Part shown: piece by piece, positions 43,016 to 53,184 of the stretch
Position numbering within the stretch: position 1 is the first letter of the stretch
Layout of the letters: each line of letters begins with the position of its first letter
Source: Spirosoma endbachense
GTDB lineage: Bacteria > Bacteroidota > Bacteroidia > Cytophagales > Spirosomataceae
Direction: 5' to 3'
NCBI RefSeq assembly: GCF_010233585.1
Contig: NZ_CP045997.1
Span: 9,696,808-9,760,807 of the forward strand
Length of the DNA: 64,000 nucleotides
The notes under the pieces: generated by a model
What the model was told of the DNA's origin: nothing
The model's input: the letters and a program-made list of their open reading frames with translations, nothing else
The model's database searches: none
Made by a program: the position numbers and the translations under genes

Positions 43016-46000
43016 ATGAACCGACTTCTTGGTAAACAGGGGTATAGCCAAACCTTTCGTTTTTTATTGTTGAGTTTATTGATGATCGGAAAACTGCCTG
43101 TCACGGCGCAGATGCTAGCCCAGAATACCCACCGTACCGTTATTCATCAATCCGAAACATACCGCCTGTCGGATGTTATTCAACAGTTGAAAGAACGGTA
43201 TCACGTCAATATTCTATTCGAAGAAAGTTTCCTGAAAAGCCTGACTGTACCAGTAGCAGCGGCTCGCCCCCAGGCAACACTCGAAGCCAGTTTGCAAACG
43301 CTGCTTCAACCCTTTGGCCTGCACTATCGGAAGATAAAAAACAACTACGTTATTCTGTCGAATAGCGCCAACAAAAGGCTCCGCTCGGCATCGACCGATA
43401 TGGACCAGTCAGGCATTAGTCCAACGACAATTCCTGCCCTGAACCAGTTGGATGGTATACAGCCACAAGCTGTACTGACAGCACATATGGAAATGGCCGA
43501 CATTGTTGTCACAGGGACTGTTACCGACGAAAAAAATGAGGCCCTGCCGGGCGTAAGTGTTGTGGTAAAAGGAACTCAGCGGGGTACGACAACCGATTCC
43601 AAAGGGCAGTACAAGCTGAGTATTTCCGGCCGCAACGACGAAGCGACTACTACAACACTGGTATTTAGCTTTGTCGGTTATGTATCGCAGGAAGTATTGA
43701 CGGGAAACCGGACAACGATCGATATTCACATGGTGACGACGAATAAGTCACTCGATGAGGTAGTTGTGGTCGGATATGGAACAAAAAAGAGAGAAAACGT
43801 AACGGGTGCTATTGCTCAGGTAAGTAGCGAGGCTCTGACAAGTCGACCGATCACTAAACTTGGGCAGGCATTGCAGGGATTAATCCCAAACCTGAACGTT
43901 ACAAACCCCGACGGTAATCCCAATGCCAGCCCGACCTTTAATGTGCGGGGTAACACATCCTTGTCGGGCGGTAGCGCCCTGGTGTTAGTTGATGGCATTC
44001 AGATGGACATGAATCTGTTAAATCCGGCCGATGTGGAGACAATCACCGTGTTGAAAGATGCAGCTTCTGCTGCAATTTATGGAGCACGCGGGGCATTTGG
44101 GGTTATTTTAGTAACGACGAAAAAGGGGAGTAAAGATAAAAAACCTGTTATTAGTTACGCCGGTAGCCTGCAATTCAACCGGCCTACCTATCTGCCTGAC
44201 CTCCTGAGTACTCAGGAATACTTGGAATCACAGAACGTTGCTCAACTAAATTTAAACGGCACCCAGAAATACACGGATGATCAGGTAAAGTGGGTAAAGG
44301 ATTACAGCAGCGATCCGGTCAATAACCCCAGCTATCACATTCTGCCAAACGGCAAGATTTTCTGGAACGCTTCCAATAATGTAATTGAGGCAATGGTGAA
44401 GCCATGGGCACCCGGACAAACCCATACCCTCAACATAAACGGGGGCAATGCCAAAACCTCGTATTACGTTTCGGCCGGTTCATTGAAACAGGATGGTTTG
44501 TTTACAACAGCTACCGATGTATTCAAACGATATAATTTTACTACGAGCGTCAGTACCGAATTAACAGGCTGGCTGACCGTAGGTGCCAAAGCAAACTATA
44601 TATCCACTACCTACGATGAACCTCACAAATACCCCAATAAGGGGTCAGACTGGTGGGAGCAGATGACTCGGGGAGAGCCTCAGGTTTTATTTCCGGTTAA
44701 AACACCTGCCAATTCTCCGGTAGGTGAAGGTATCGCGACAGAAAACTTCGTTAACTTCCTCGAAAGTGGCTCTCGTAAAGTAAATACCTCATCAACAGGC
44801 ATTTATGCCGTAAATGCTGACGCCTATGTTATTGATGGATTGAAAATCAGTGGTAATTTCGCCTATACGTCCATGCGACAGGATATCAAAGAAACCCAGG
44901 TGGCATTCCCCTACATCCGGGATACCTGGATCCCTCAGATATCTGGCACATCTCCCTCATTCGTGCAACGGGATTTTACTACATCAGGCTATTTCGCGGG
45001 TAATTTATTTGCGGACTATAAGACATCTATAAAGCAGGATCATCAAATTTCAGCGCTGATTGGCTATAACCAGGAATGGTACAATCTGACGACTGCCTCT
45101 GTCAGAAAGCAGGATTTGATCAGCATAAGTGCCCCCGTTCTGAATCTGGCCACAGGTATCATCACCACCTCCGATCAACAGACAGCATGGGCCATCAGGG
45201 GTGTATTTGCGCGGTTCAACTACGATTATCGAAGCAAGTACTTAGTCGAATTGAACAGCCGCTACGATGGAACTTCCCGTTTCCCAACCGGTCGTAGATT
45301 TGGCTACTTCCCGTCCGTTTCGATAGGGTGGCGGGTTTCCAAAGAGAAATTTATGGAACCGCTAAGCCGGGGACTTAAGGACCTGAAACTCCGGGCTTCT
45401 TACGGCAGTTTAGGGAATCAGCTGCTGGCTAACAACTTCCCCTATGTTTCCCTTTTTGGAATTAACCTGCAAGTGCCTTTCATCATTGGCAGTACATTAC
45501 CATCAGGCATTCAGGCTCCGGGCCTGGTTAGCCCTGATTTAACCTGGGAAAAAGTATCTACGCTTGATTTTGGGGCAGATGCCAACCTATGGGGCAAGTT
45601 AAACGTCGGCTTCGACTGGTACCGACGAATCACATCAGGAATGTTGGTTGCCGGCGACCGGTTACCGGCCGTGTTAGGTACAGCAGCTCCCCAACGCAAC
45701 GGTGCCGAACTGAAAACCACCGGTTTCGAATTAAGCCTAAAATGGAGTGATCAGATTGGCTCAACTCACCCCCTGCGGTACGATTTAGGCATCGTGTTGT
45801 CCAATTATCAGGCAGTCATCTCTAAGTTTGACAACAACCCAAACAAGCTGATCAATAACTATTACGTAGGTCAGAAAGTGGGCGAAATCTGGGGTTTTGA
45901 ATCGTCAGGTCTGTTTCAGGCTAACAGTGAAGTGTCGGCGGCTGCCAATCAGGACCAGCTTGGCAACTCAGGCAAATGGGGAGCGGGTGATGTCCATTAC

Positions 46001-46573
46001 GCCGATTTAAATGGCGATAAAATCATTACTCGAGGAGCCAATACAGTAAGCAATCCGGGCGACCAGCGCATTATCGGGAACACGACACCAAAGTATCAGT
46101 ATGGTGTAACGGGGAATCTTACCTGGCACAATTTCAACCTGAATATACTCCTTCAAGGCGTTGGAAAGCGCGACTTTGTTCCCCAGGGTAGTTATTTCTG
46201 GGGTGCCATTAATAGCGGAGCGGCTGTCGGTACGAAGGAAGTATACCAGAATTCCTGGTCGTCAACAAATCCGGACGCTTACTACCCGATCTATCGCTCC
46301 GGTTCTACCTACAACATATTACCCCAAACTCGCTACCTGCAAAGCTCGGCTTATATGAGGCTGAAAAATATTTCGCTGGGCTATTCATTACCTCAAACGC
46401 TACTTCAGAAGATAAAACTGTCGCAGGCTCGTATATACGTAACCGGACAAAATGTTTGGGAATGGACGAGCCTAAAAGGAAATTTCGACCCGGAAGTGAC
46501 CGGAACCGGTGACGTGGGCGTCTTTTATCCGTTGCAGCGTGTGGTATCATTTGGTGTTCAACTGTCTCTCTAA
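43016..46573 (+). CDS. SusC/RagA-family TonB-dependent transporter with N-terminal STN domain
   Basis: 1185 residues. A signal region lies at about 1-32. The STN secretin/TonB short domain (about 48-118: LSDVIQQLKERYHVNILFEE, ending NNYVIL) is followed by a carboxypeptidase-like regulatory domain (about 165-245: VTGTVTDEKNEALPGVSVVVKG), a TonB plug (VVVVGYGTKKRENVTGAI, TVLKDAASAAIYGARGAFGVILVTTKKG) and a long beta-barrel ending VVSFGVQLSL. The STN domain marks a receptor that signals to FecR, encoded just upstream. With SusD it would import an oligosaccharide or other large ligand. The substrate is probably sulfated, judging from the downstream sulfatase. Confidence 0.94.
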   Translation: MNRLLGKQGYSQTFRFLLLSLLMIGKLPVTAQMLAQNTHRTVIHQSETYRLSDVIQQLKERYHVNILFEESFLKSLTVPVAAARPQATLEASLQTLLQPFGLHYRKIKNNYVILSNSANKRLRSASTDMDQSGISPTTIPALNQLDGIQPQAVLTAHMEMADIVVTGTVTDEKNEALPGVSVVVKGTQRGTTTDSKGQYKLSISGRNDEATTTTLVFSFVGYVSQEVLTGNRTTIDIHMVTTNKSLDEVVVVGYGTKKRENVTGAIAQVSSEALTSRPITKLGQALQGLIPNLNVTNPDGNPNASPTFNVRGNTSLSGGSALVLVDGIQMDMNLLNPADVETITVLKDAASAAIYGARGAFGVILVTTKKGSKDKKPVISYAGSLQFNRPTYLPDLLSTQEYLESQNVAQLNLNGTQKYTDDQVKWVKDYSSDPVNNPSYHILPNGKIFWNASNNVIEAMVKPWAPGQTHTLNINGGNAKTSYYVSAGSLKQDGLFTTATDVFKRYNFTTSVSTELTGWLTVGAKANYISTTYDEPHKYPNKGSDWWEQMTRGEPQVLFPVKTPANSPVGEGIATENFVNFLESGSRKVNTSSTGIYAVNADAYVIDGLKISGNFAYTSMRQDIKETQVAFPYIRDTWIPQISGTSPSFVQRDFTTSGYFAGNLFADYKTSIKQDHQISALIGYNQEWYNLTTASVRKQDLISISAPVLNLATGIITTSDQQTAWAIRGVFARFNYDYRSKYLVELNSRYDGTSRFPTGRRFGYFPSVSIGWRVSKEKFMEPLSRGLKDLKLRASYGSLGNQLLANNFPYVSLFGINLQVPFIIGSTLPSGIQAPGLVSPDLTWEKVSTLDFGADANLWGKLNVGFDWYRRITSGMLVAGDRLPAVLGTAAPQRNGAELKTTGFELSLKWSDQIGSTHPLRYDLGIVLSNYQAVISKFDNNPNKLINNYYVGQKVGEIWGFESSGLFQANSEVSAAANQDQLGNSGKWGAGDVHYADLNGDKIITRGANTVSNPGDQRIIGNTTPKYQYGVTGNLTWHNFNLNILLQGVGKRDFVPQGSYFWGAINSGAAVGTKEVYQNSWSSTNPDAYYPIYRSGSTYNILPQTRYLQSSAYMRLKNISLGYSLPQTLLQKIKLSQARIYVTGQNVWEWTSLKGNFDPEVTGTGDVGVFYPLQRVVSFGVQLSL

Positions 46574-46586
46574 GGTGCTTCTTCTC

Positions 46587-48281
46587 ATGAAAAAATACGT
46601 CTCAAGACTCCTGCTTGCCACCATTGTGCTGTTGACCTCGGCGTGTTCAGATAGTTTTCTGGACCTTACTCCTACCGATTCGCTCAGCGAGACTAATTTC
46701 TGGCACAATGAAAATGAATTGAAACAGTATGCCAACGACCTATATCGCACCTTTGTGGGGCATGCTACTGCAACCTCTCAAAGTCCATTGATTTTAGGTG
46801 ACAGTCAGAGCGACAATATGATTCCCCTAAATTTTGACCTGGTTGCTGCGGGCAAAAATATAGTCCCAGCATCAGGTGGCGGCTGGGACTGGAGCGTGAT
46901 TAGAACCTGTAACTACTTTCTGACCCGATACAATCGAACGCCGATAAGTCAGGAAATCAAAGACAGGTATGCCGGCGAAATCCGCTTTTTTAAAGCAAAG
47001 GATTACTTCGAAAAGGTGGCAAGCTTTGGTGATGTACCCTGGCTTTCCAAAGATTTGGCTATCAATTCAACTGAGTTATACGCCCCCCGCGATAGCCGGG
47101 TTCTCGTCATGGATTCGTTGCTGGCTACTATCAATACCGCTATTGCCAACCTGCCAGCCAGGAGTATAGCTGAGCCAGGGCGCATCAACAAAGATGTGGC
47201 TCTGCTGCTTAAAGCACGGATTTGTCTCTATGAAGGAACGTTCAGAAAGTACCGCAACCTGGCTGGCAGCGAAAAATTCTTGCAGGAGGCAGTAGCTGCT
47301 TCGGGCCAGATCATGGCTGACAAAGGGTATCAATTAAACGCCACGGGTAATCCCAATGCCGACTATGCGGCACTTTTCAACTCGCTCGATTTGAGTACCA
47401 ACAAAGAGGTAATGTTCTACCGGGCCTACTTGACTGGTCTTAGTGGTACGGCTACTTCCTGGAATGTTCAATTGAACAATTTCAACACCAGCGTCTCAAA
47501 ATCATTGATTGAGTCGTATTTAGCGAGCGACGGGAAGCCAATATCTCAGAGTCCATTGTATCTGGGTGATGACAGTGTTCAGGTTGAAATGAAAAATCGA
47601 GACCCCCGGCTAACGCAAACGGTCGTTTATCCGGGAACGGGTATCCAGGCTGGCTTCGGAGGGGCCGCCATTCCGGGTTCGGGCTTTAGCGGGGTGGGTA
47701 TAGTACCTTCCGGCTATCAGTTGCAGAAGTATTGGGTAGCCGACCAGGCCGAATTTGTCCGCATTCAGAATGGACTACTTGATGCACCGATTTATCGCTT
47801 TGCTGAGGTGCTGCTCATCAATGCCGAGGCTAACGCAGAACTGGGCTTAGCAACCCAGACAACGATCGACAATACGATCAATCTGCTGAGAAAAAGGGTG
47901 GGCATGCCGAACATGATTATAAGTCAGTTAGTCAAAGATATACGGTCTGACTTCTCCGACATCCCCGTATTGATCGATGAAATAAGACGGGAGCGCAGGG
48001 TTGAACTGGCAATTGAAGGATTAAGATTCGATGATTTGGTTCGCTGGAAGGCTGGTAAGCTCCTGAATAAGCCTGTCCTTGGGATGAAGTTCGTTCAGAA
48101 GCACTACCCAAAAGCTGTGGTGGGCAAATCTATTTTTCTTAACGACAAAGGGTACATTTTACCTTATGCCACCTCATTGCCCGCTGGCCGCACCTTCGAC
48201 GAAGCTAAAAACTATTTCCTGCCACTACCCCTCGATGAACTTACCCTTAATCCAAATTTGAAACAAAATCCAGGTTGGTGA
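46587..48281 (+). CDS. SusD/RagB-family nutrient-binding lipoprotein
   Basis: 564 residues from ATG 46587. The lipobox LLTSACSD puts the lipidated Cys at 20, followed by the classic FLDLTPTDSLSETNFWHNENEL opening of SusD proteins. TPR-like helices and the C-terminal IRRERRVELAIEGLRFDDLVRWK block complete the family pattern. It sits on the outer surface as the lid of the SusC channel. It begins 13 bp after the susC stop. Confidence 0.95.
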   Translation: MKKYVSRLLLATIVLLTSACSDSFLDLTPTDSLSETNFWHNENELKQYANDLYRTFVGHATATSQSPLILGDSQSDNMIPLNFDLVAAGKNIVPASGGGWDWSVIRTCNYFLTRYNRTPISQEIKDRYAGEIRFFKAKDYFEKVASFGDVPWLSKDLAINSTELYAPRDSRVLVMDSLLATINTAIANLPARSIAEPGRINKDVALLLKARICLYEGTFRKYRNLAGSEKFLQEAVAASGQIMADKGYQLNATGNPNADYAALFNSLDLSTNKEVMFYRAYLTGLSGTATSWNVQLNNFNTSVSKSLIESYLASDGKPISQSPLYLGDDSVQVEMKNRDPRLTQTVVYPGTGIQAGFGGAAIPGSGFSGVGIVPSGYQLQKYWVADQAEFVRIQNGLLDAPIYRFAEVLLINAEANAELGLATQTTIDNTINLLRKRVGMPNMIISQLVKDIRSDFSDIPVLIDEIRRERRVELAIEGLRFDDLVRWKAGKLLNKPVLGMKFVQKHYPKAVVGKSIFLNDKGYILPYATSLPAGRTFDEAKNYFLPLPLDELTLNPNLKQNPGW

Positions 48282-48301
48282 TTTATCCCGCTTTACTTTT
48301 T

Positions 48302-48350
48302 TTATGACTACAAAACCAAATTTTTTATTATGACTACAAAACCAAATTTT
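48302..48350 (+). repeat. Tandem duplication of the sulfatase start region, creating a 9-codon upstream reading frame
   Basis: A 23-bp block including ATG and the next six codons occurs at 48302-48324 and again at 48328-48350 (period 26 bp). Because 26 is not a multiple of three, the first ATG (48304) opens a separate frame, MTTKPNFLL-stop, whose TGA (48331-48333) overlaps the second ATG (48330), the real start. Confidence 0.9.
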
Positions 48351-49799
48351 CTTAAATTATATTGCCAGTTACCGTTACTGGGGGCCCTGTCTCTGGTTAT
48401 TTGGGGAGGAATTCCTAAAAATACCCTCGATCCCCCTGCCCCGAAACCAAACATCCTGTTCATCTTTGCCGATGACCTTCGCTACAACGCGATTCACGCC
48501 TTAGGTGACAAACAGGTCATTACACCTAATCTGGATCGGCTTGTAAACAACGGTACCTCCTTTACTCACGCCTATAATATGGGGTCCTTTCAGCCAGCAG
48601 TTTGCATTGCAAGCCGGTCCATGCTGCTTACAGGATTATCCGTTTGGGATGTCCAGCAACAGGAAAAGGATTATGAACCGTTGAAACAGGCCAAGGGCTT
48701 CTGGCCTCAGCAGATGAAACAGGCGGGTTATGAAACCTACATGACCGGAAAATGGCACGTAAAAACAGACGTAACCCAACTTTTCGACCATGTTGCACAC
48801 GAACGGGGGGGTATGCCCAATCAGGCGCCAGAGGGCTATAACCGCCCTTTATCAACACAGGACACGACCTGGGCACCCTGGAAGGAGGAGTACGGAGGAT
48901 ACTGGAAAGGGGGCAAACATTGGAGCGAAGTACTAGCCGACGATGCAGTTGGTTTCCTCAACGACGCGTCAAAAAAATCGACTCCTTTCTTCATGTATCT
49001 GGCCTTCAATGCCCCTCATGACCCCAGACAAGCCCCTAAAAGGTGGGTTGATAAGTACCCCGTTGAGCAAATTAAACTGCCAGCGAGTTATTTAGATGAG
49101 TATCCTTATAAAGATGCAATAGGCTGCGGAAAGAACTTACGGGATGAAGTGCTGGCCCCTTTTCCGAGAACTCCTTACGCCATCAGAAAGAATATCCAGG
49201 AATACTACGCCAGCATTTCATACATGGACGAACAGATTGGACGGATTCTGGAGGCTCTGGAAAAAAGTGGTAAACTCGAAAATACCTATATTTTCTTTAC
49301 CGCCGATCATGGCCTTTCGATAGGCCACCACGGCCTGATGGGCAAGCAAAATATGTTCGAACATAGTGTCCGTCCCCCTCTGATTATTAGTGGACCCAAA
49401 ATCGTTAAGAACGCGAAAAGGCATCAGACCGTGTATTTGCAGGATATCATGGCCACGTCGCTGGAATTGGCGGGTATAGAAAAGCCATCACGGGTTTTCT
49501 TCAACAGTCTGCTGCCACAGCTAAAAAGCGATAGCGCTCCTAGCAACTATCCAAGTATTTATGGATGCTACACCGACCTTCAGCGGATGGTAAGCTCAGA
49601 ACAGTATAAACTGATTGTGTATCCGGCAGCCGGGAAAATGCTATTGTTCAATCTAAAAGACGATCCCGAAGAAATGAAGGACATTGCCCAGCTTCCCTCA
49701 AGTCAACCAATTTTGAAGAAACTGAAAGCTAAACTTATCCAGCAGCAACAGCAATTTAATGACAAACTGGATCTTAAGGCGCTACTAGGCAGCTCTTAG
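48330..49799 (+). CDS. Sulfatase (S1 family, formylglycine-dependent)
   Basis: 489 residues. A hydrophobic N-terminal segment (about 10-27) suggests export. PNILFIFADDLRYN near residue 40 provides the metal-binding Asp pair (48-49). CIASRSMLLTG starting at Cys92 is a C-x-A-x-R formylglycine motif, slightly different from the common CSPSR. FFTADHGLSIGHHGLMGKQNMFEHSVRPPLII gives the distal Asp-His and later ligands. It is similar in outline to choline-sulfatase and iduronate-2-sulfatase-like enzymes. It is the only enzyme in the SusCD operon, 48 bp after susD, so the imported ligand is probably a sulfate ester. The activating enzyme must be encoded elsewhere. Confidence 0.92.
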   Translation: MTTKPNFLKLYCQLPLLGALSLVIWGGIPKNTLDPPAPKPNILFIFADDLRYNAIHALGDKQVITPNLDRLVNNGTSFTHAYNMGSFQPAVCIASRSMLLTGLSVWDVQQQEKDYEPLKQAKGFWPQQMKQAGYETYMTGKWHVKTDVTQLFDHVAHERGGMPNQAPEGYNRPLSTQDTTWAPWKEEYGGYWKGGKHWSEVLADDAVGFLNDASKKSTPFFMYLAFNAPHDPRQAPKRWVDKYPVEQIKLPASYLDEYPYKDAIGCGKNLRDEVLAPFPRTPYAIRKNIQEYYASISYMDEQIGRILEALEKSGKLENTYIFFTADHGLSIGHHGLMGKQNMFEHSVRPPLIISGPKIVKNAKRHQTVYLQDIMATSLELAGIEKPSRVFFNSLLPQLKSDSAPSNYPSIYGCYTDLQRMVSSEQYKLIVYPAAGKMLLFNLKDDPEEMKDIAQLPSSQPILKKLKAKLIQQQQQFNDKLDLKALLGSS

Positions 49800-49969
49800 G
49801 AAAAGAGACTTTAATGTAATTCCTTGTATGCAACGCTAGACATGTAAAAACAAAACCCAGTCCGTTTTCTAGATAAACCTTTCAATCTTCTTATACTTTA
49901 TATTTATTTTAATATACTTGTATAATTTTTTTGCCTAGAAAAAGGCTCTATGAAAACGGACTTACTCAA

Positions 49970-50584
49970 ATGAAAAAACTTGTTTTTGTTCTGGTCTTGC
50001 TAGCCAACAGCCACTTAGCCGTTTGTCAGGGCAATATTCGTAGCAGTGTCAAAGCCGGAATTACTTACGTTTTGTTTGGTCGTGGCGATCGGATCGGAGT
50101 CAACTACTACAATGAGTATAACCGCAGCATTAACCGATTCCTGACGTTTGCCCCCTCTTTACATGTCGGCTACGGGTCAAAAGTGGATCGGCTTATGGCC
50201 GATGGATTTTATCAGGAATTCCGTTTTGTAAAGGCTTCTTTTGCGCTGGATGCTAACCTTTTTGTTTCCCCAATGCGATTTGAGCGACATAAAATCAGGC
50301 TGGGTGTTGGGCCATCCATACGCTTCTTATCCGAGTCTTTTCCTAGCTCATTTGGTTTACGTCTGGTAGATAGCCCAGGCCTACCAACAGGTAATCAGTA
50401 TGCATTAATTCCAATTGCCTACCAACGTCCTCGGAATCAGTGGACTATAGGCTATACTGTGGTTCTGGAAGGGGAGCTAAATGTTAGTCCCCGATGGATT
50501 ACCGGCGTAAGAACCTCTTTTCAAAACTATGAGAATGGCGAAACCGTACTAAACGTAGGGGTAAATGCAGGCTATCGCTTTTAA
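49970..50584 (+). CDS. Small outer-membrane beta-barrel-like protein
   Basis: 204 residues from ATG 49970, where a signal peptide starts (MKKLVFVLVLLANSHLAVCQ). The remainder alternates short amphipathic strands (SSVKAGITYVLFG, FLTFAPSLHVGYG, KIRLGVGPSIRFL, VLNVGVNAGYRF) and ends in Phe, as in small outer-membrane barrels. The function is unknown. It is 170 bp downstream of the sulfatase and probably has its own promoter. An 11-bp inverted repeat (AGTCCGTTTTC 49859-49869, GAAAACGGACT 49952-49962) flanks its presumed promoter region. Confidence 0.75.
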   Translation: MKKLVFVLVLLANSHLAVCQGNIRSSVKAGITYVLFGRGDRIGVNYYNEYNRSINRFLTFAPSLHVGYGSKVDRLMADGFYQEFRFVKASFALDANLFVSPMRFERHKIRLGVGPSIRFLSESFPSSFGLRLVDSPGLPTGNQYALIPIAYQRPRNQWTIGYTVVLEGELNVSPRWITGVRTSFQNYENGETVLNVGVNAGYRF

Positions 50585-50633
50585 AACTGTGCCAATTCCT
50601 TAAAAATCGGACCAATAAAAGTAGCCTAAAAAT

Positions 50634-50682
50634 TAACCCATAACGCCCGGACATGTCGAACACAGCCGGGCGTTATGGGTTA
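50634..50682. terminator. Hairpin between convergent outer-membrane protein and nrdA genes
   Basis: A perfect 17-bp stem (50634-50650 with 50666-50682, core AACGCCCGG) has a 15-nt loop and lies 21 bp beyond the nrdA stop. Likely to terminate nrdA and possibly the opposing transcript. Confidence 0.75.
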
Positions 50683-50703
50683 GCAACTTATCAGTCCAGA
50701 CGC

Positions 50704-53184
50704 CTACGAGCCACACATCTCACAACCTTCCGGATCATCCAGCGAGCAGGTCATAGCCGCATACTGCTGTTCAAGATCCGTCACCATCGGTACGGGTGTT
50801 GGCGTTGTGTTCTGAGCGTGCTCTTTAGCGTATTGTACGTAGTCGAGTGGTTTTTCGACAGTTACCGCTTCGGCCATTACGGGCTCCAGTTGTGGCTCGG
50901 CTTGTGGTTGAACAACCGTGAACTTCACCGCATCGGCAGCAGCCTTCGTCCGCAGGTAATACATACCCGTTTTCAGACCCGCCTTCCAGGCATAGAAGTG
51001 CATCGATGTCAGTTTGCCGAAGTTCGAATCCTGAATGTGGATGTTCAGCGACTGCGACTGACAGATGTACGCACCCCGATCGGCAGCCATATCGATGATA
51101 TGCTTCTGCTTGATCTCCCAAACCGTTTTATAGAGATCTTTGATATGCTGCGGTATGTTCGGAATAGCCTGGATCGAGCCGTTGGCCAGAATCAGGTTAT
51201 TCTTCATCACATCATTCCACAGACCTAGTTTCACGAGATCTTTCAATAGGTGCTTGTTTACCACGACAAACTCACCCGACAGTACGCGACGCGTATAGAT
51301 ATTGCTCGTATATGGCTCGAAGCACTCATTGTTGCCCAGAATCTGCGAGGTCGATGCGGTCGGCATTGGCGCCAGCAGCAGCGAGTTCCGAACACCATGT
51401 TCTACAACCTCTTTGCGTAGGCTTTCCCAATCCCAGCGGCCCGATTTAGGCTTTACACCCCACATATCGAACTGGAACTGCCCCTGCGAAATTGGTGAAC
51501 CTTTCCAGGTTTCATACGGACCGTATTCTTTAGCCTGCTCCATCGAAGAAGTCATAGCGCCGAAATAGATCGTTTCGAAAATATCTTCGTTCAGGCGACG
51601 CGCTTCATCCGACTCAAACGGCATCCGCAGCATGATGAATGCATCGGCCAGCCCCTGTACGCCCAGTCCAATCGGCCGGTGACGCATGTTGCTCCGACGC
51701 GCTTCTTCAACTGGGTAGTAGTTGATGTCGATAATCTTGTTGAGGTTGCGTGTGGCCGTTTTCGTGACCTCATACAGTTTCTGGTGATCGAACCGCAGTA
51801 CACCATCCGGATCACGTTTGATAAACTTCGGCAGGGCAATCGACGCCAGATTACAAACCGCTACTTCGTCGGGAGCGGTGTACTCGATGATTTCGGTACA
51901 CAGGTTCGACGACTTGATGGTGCCGAGATTTTTCTGGTTCGATTTTTTGTTGGCAGCATCCTTGTATAACATATAGGGCGTGCCAGTCTCGGTCTGAGAC
52001 TCCAAAATCTTGTACCACAAATCTTGTGCCTTTATTGTCCGACGGGCACGGCCTTCGCGTTCGTAGCGCGTATACAACGCTTCAAATTCGTCGCCATAGC
52101 AATCGGCCAGACCGGGGCACTCGTGTGGGCAAAACAGCGACCAAACGTCGTTGTCTTCTACCCGTTTCATGAAAAGATCGGGTGTCCAGAGAGCGTAGAA
52201 CAAGTCACGGGCACGGTTTTCTTCCTTACCTGAATTCTTTTTCAGATCCAGGAAGTCATAAACATCAGCGTGCCAGGGTTCCAGATAGACCGCAAATGAA
52301 CCTTTACGTTTGCCGCCCCCCTGGTCTACGTAGCGGGCTGTATCGTTAAACACGCGCAACATCGGCACAATCCCGTTGGACGTTCCGTTGGTGCCTTTAA
52401 TGTACGTTCCTGTAGCACGGACATTATGGATACTCAACCCAATACCACCCGCCGACTGCGAAATCTTGGCGGTTTGCTTCAATGTATCGTAGATCCCGTC
52501 GATGGAATCATCTTTCATCGTCAACAGGAAGCAACTCGACATCTGCGGCTTTGGCGTTCCGGCGTTGAACAGCGTTGGCGTTGCGTGCGTAAACCACTTT
52601 TCACTCAGCAGGTTATAGGTCTCAATAGCCGCATCGATATCCTCCATGTGAATACCAACGGCTACGCGCATCAGCATGTGCTGCGGACGTTCGGCAATGC
52701 GACCGTCGATTTTCAGCAGATACGATTTTTCGAGGGTTTTGTAGCCGAAATAATCATAGCCATAATCCCGATCGTAGATGATCGTTGAGTCGAGCAGAGC
52801 CGCATGTTGACGGACAACCTCATAAACCTCTTTCGAAATCAGCGCTGCATTTTCGCCGGTTTTAGAGTCTTCATACGTATATAGCCGTTTGATGGTTCCG
52901 GAGAACGATTTGTTCGTCTCTTTGTGCAGGTTCGAAATAGCAATCCGAGCGGCCAGAATGGCATAATCGGGATGCTTGGTGGTCATCGAAGCGGCTGTTT
53001 CGGCGGCTAAATTGTCCAGCTCGGTGGTTTTTACACCATCGTAGAGACCGTTAACCACTTTCATGGCGACCTCAACAGGCTGAACATAAGCCGGATCAAG
53101 GCCGTAGCACAGTTTTTCGATCCTGGCGGTAATCTTGTCGAACTTGACCGACTCCCGGCGTCCGTCACGTTTGATTACGTACAT
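50704..53184 (-). CDS. nrdA: Ribonucleoside-diphosphate reductase, alpha subunit (class I)
   Basis: 826 residues. An N-terminal ATP-cone ([18 protein letters not shown] to about 95) gives allosteric activity control. The catalytic barrel contains [43 protein letters not shown] and [22 protein letters not shown]. The C-terminal CEMC pair (Cys821 and Cys824) is the redox shuttle reduced by thioredoxin or glutaredoxin. It makes dNDPs and needs a radical-generating beta subunit (NrdB), which is not adjacent. The 550 bp upstream are rich in short palindromes. Ends at a strong hairpin. Confidence 0.96.
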   Translation of the reverse strand: MYVIKRDGRRESVKFDKITARIEKLCYGLDPAYVQPVEVAMKVVNGLYDGVKTTELDNLAAETAASMTTKHPDYAILAARIAISNLHKETNKSFSGTIKRLYTYEDSKTGENAALISKEVYEVVRQHAALLDSTIIYDRDYGYDYFGYKTLEKSYLLKIDGRIAERPQHMLMRVAVGIHMEDIDAAIETYNLLSEKWFTHATPTLFNAGTPKPQMSSCFLLTMKDDSIDGIYDTLKQTAKISQSAGGIGLSIHNVRATGTYIKGTNGTSNGIVPMLRVFNDTARYVDQGGGKRKGSFAVYLEPWHADVYDFLDLKKNSGKEENRARDLFYALWTPDLFMKRVEDNDVWSLFCPHECPGLADCYGDEFEALYTRYEREGRARRTIKAQDLWYKILESQTETGTPYMLYKDAANKKSNQKNLGTIKSSNLCTEIIEYTAPDEVAVCNLASIALPKFIKRDPDGVLRFDHQKLYEVTKTATRNLNKIIDINYYPVEEARRSNMRHRPIGLGVQGLADAFIMLRMPFESDEARRLNEDIFETIYFGAMTSSMEQAKEYGPYETWKGSPISQGQFQFDMWGVKPKSGRWDWESLRKEVVEHGVRNSLLLAPMPTASTSQILGNNECFEPYTSNIYTRRVLSGEFVVVNKHLLKDLVKLGLWNDVMKNNLILANGSIQAIPNIPQHIKDLYKTVWEIKQKHIIDMAADRGAYICQSQSLNIHIQDSNFGKLTSMHFYAWKAGLKTGMYYLRTKAAADAVKFTVVQPQAEPQLEPVMAEAVTVEKPLDYVQYAKEHAQNTTPTPVPMVTDLEQQYAAMTCSLDDPEGCEMCGS

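Noticed and set aside
50653..51228. 191-codon plus-strand frame opposite nrdA
   Set aside because: It lies almost entirely antisense to the highly conserved nrdA C-terminus and has no family features, so it is a by-product of nrdA codon use.
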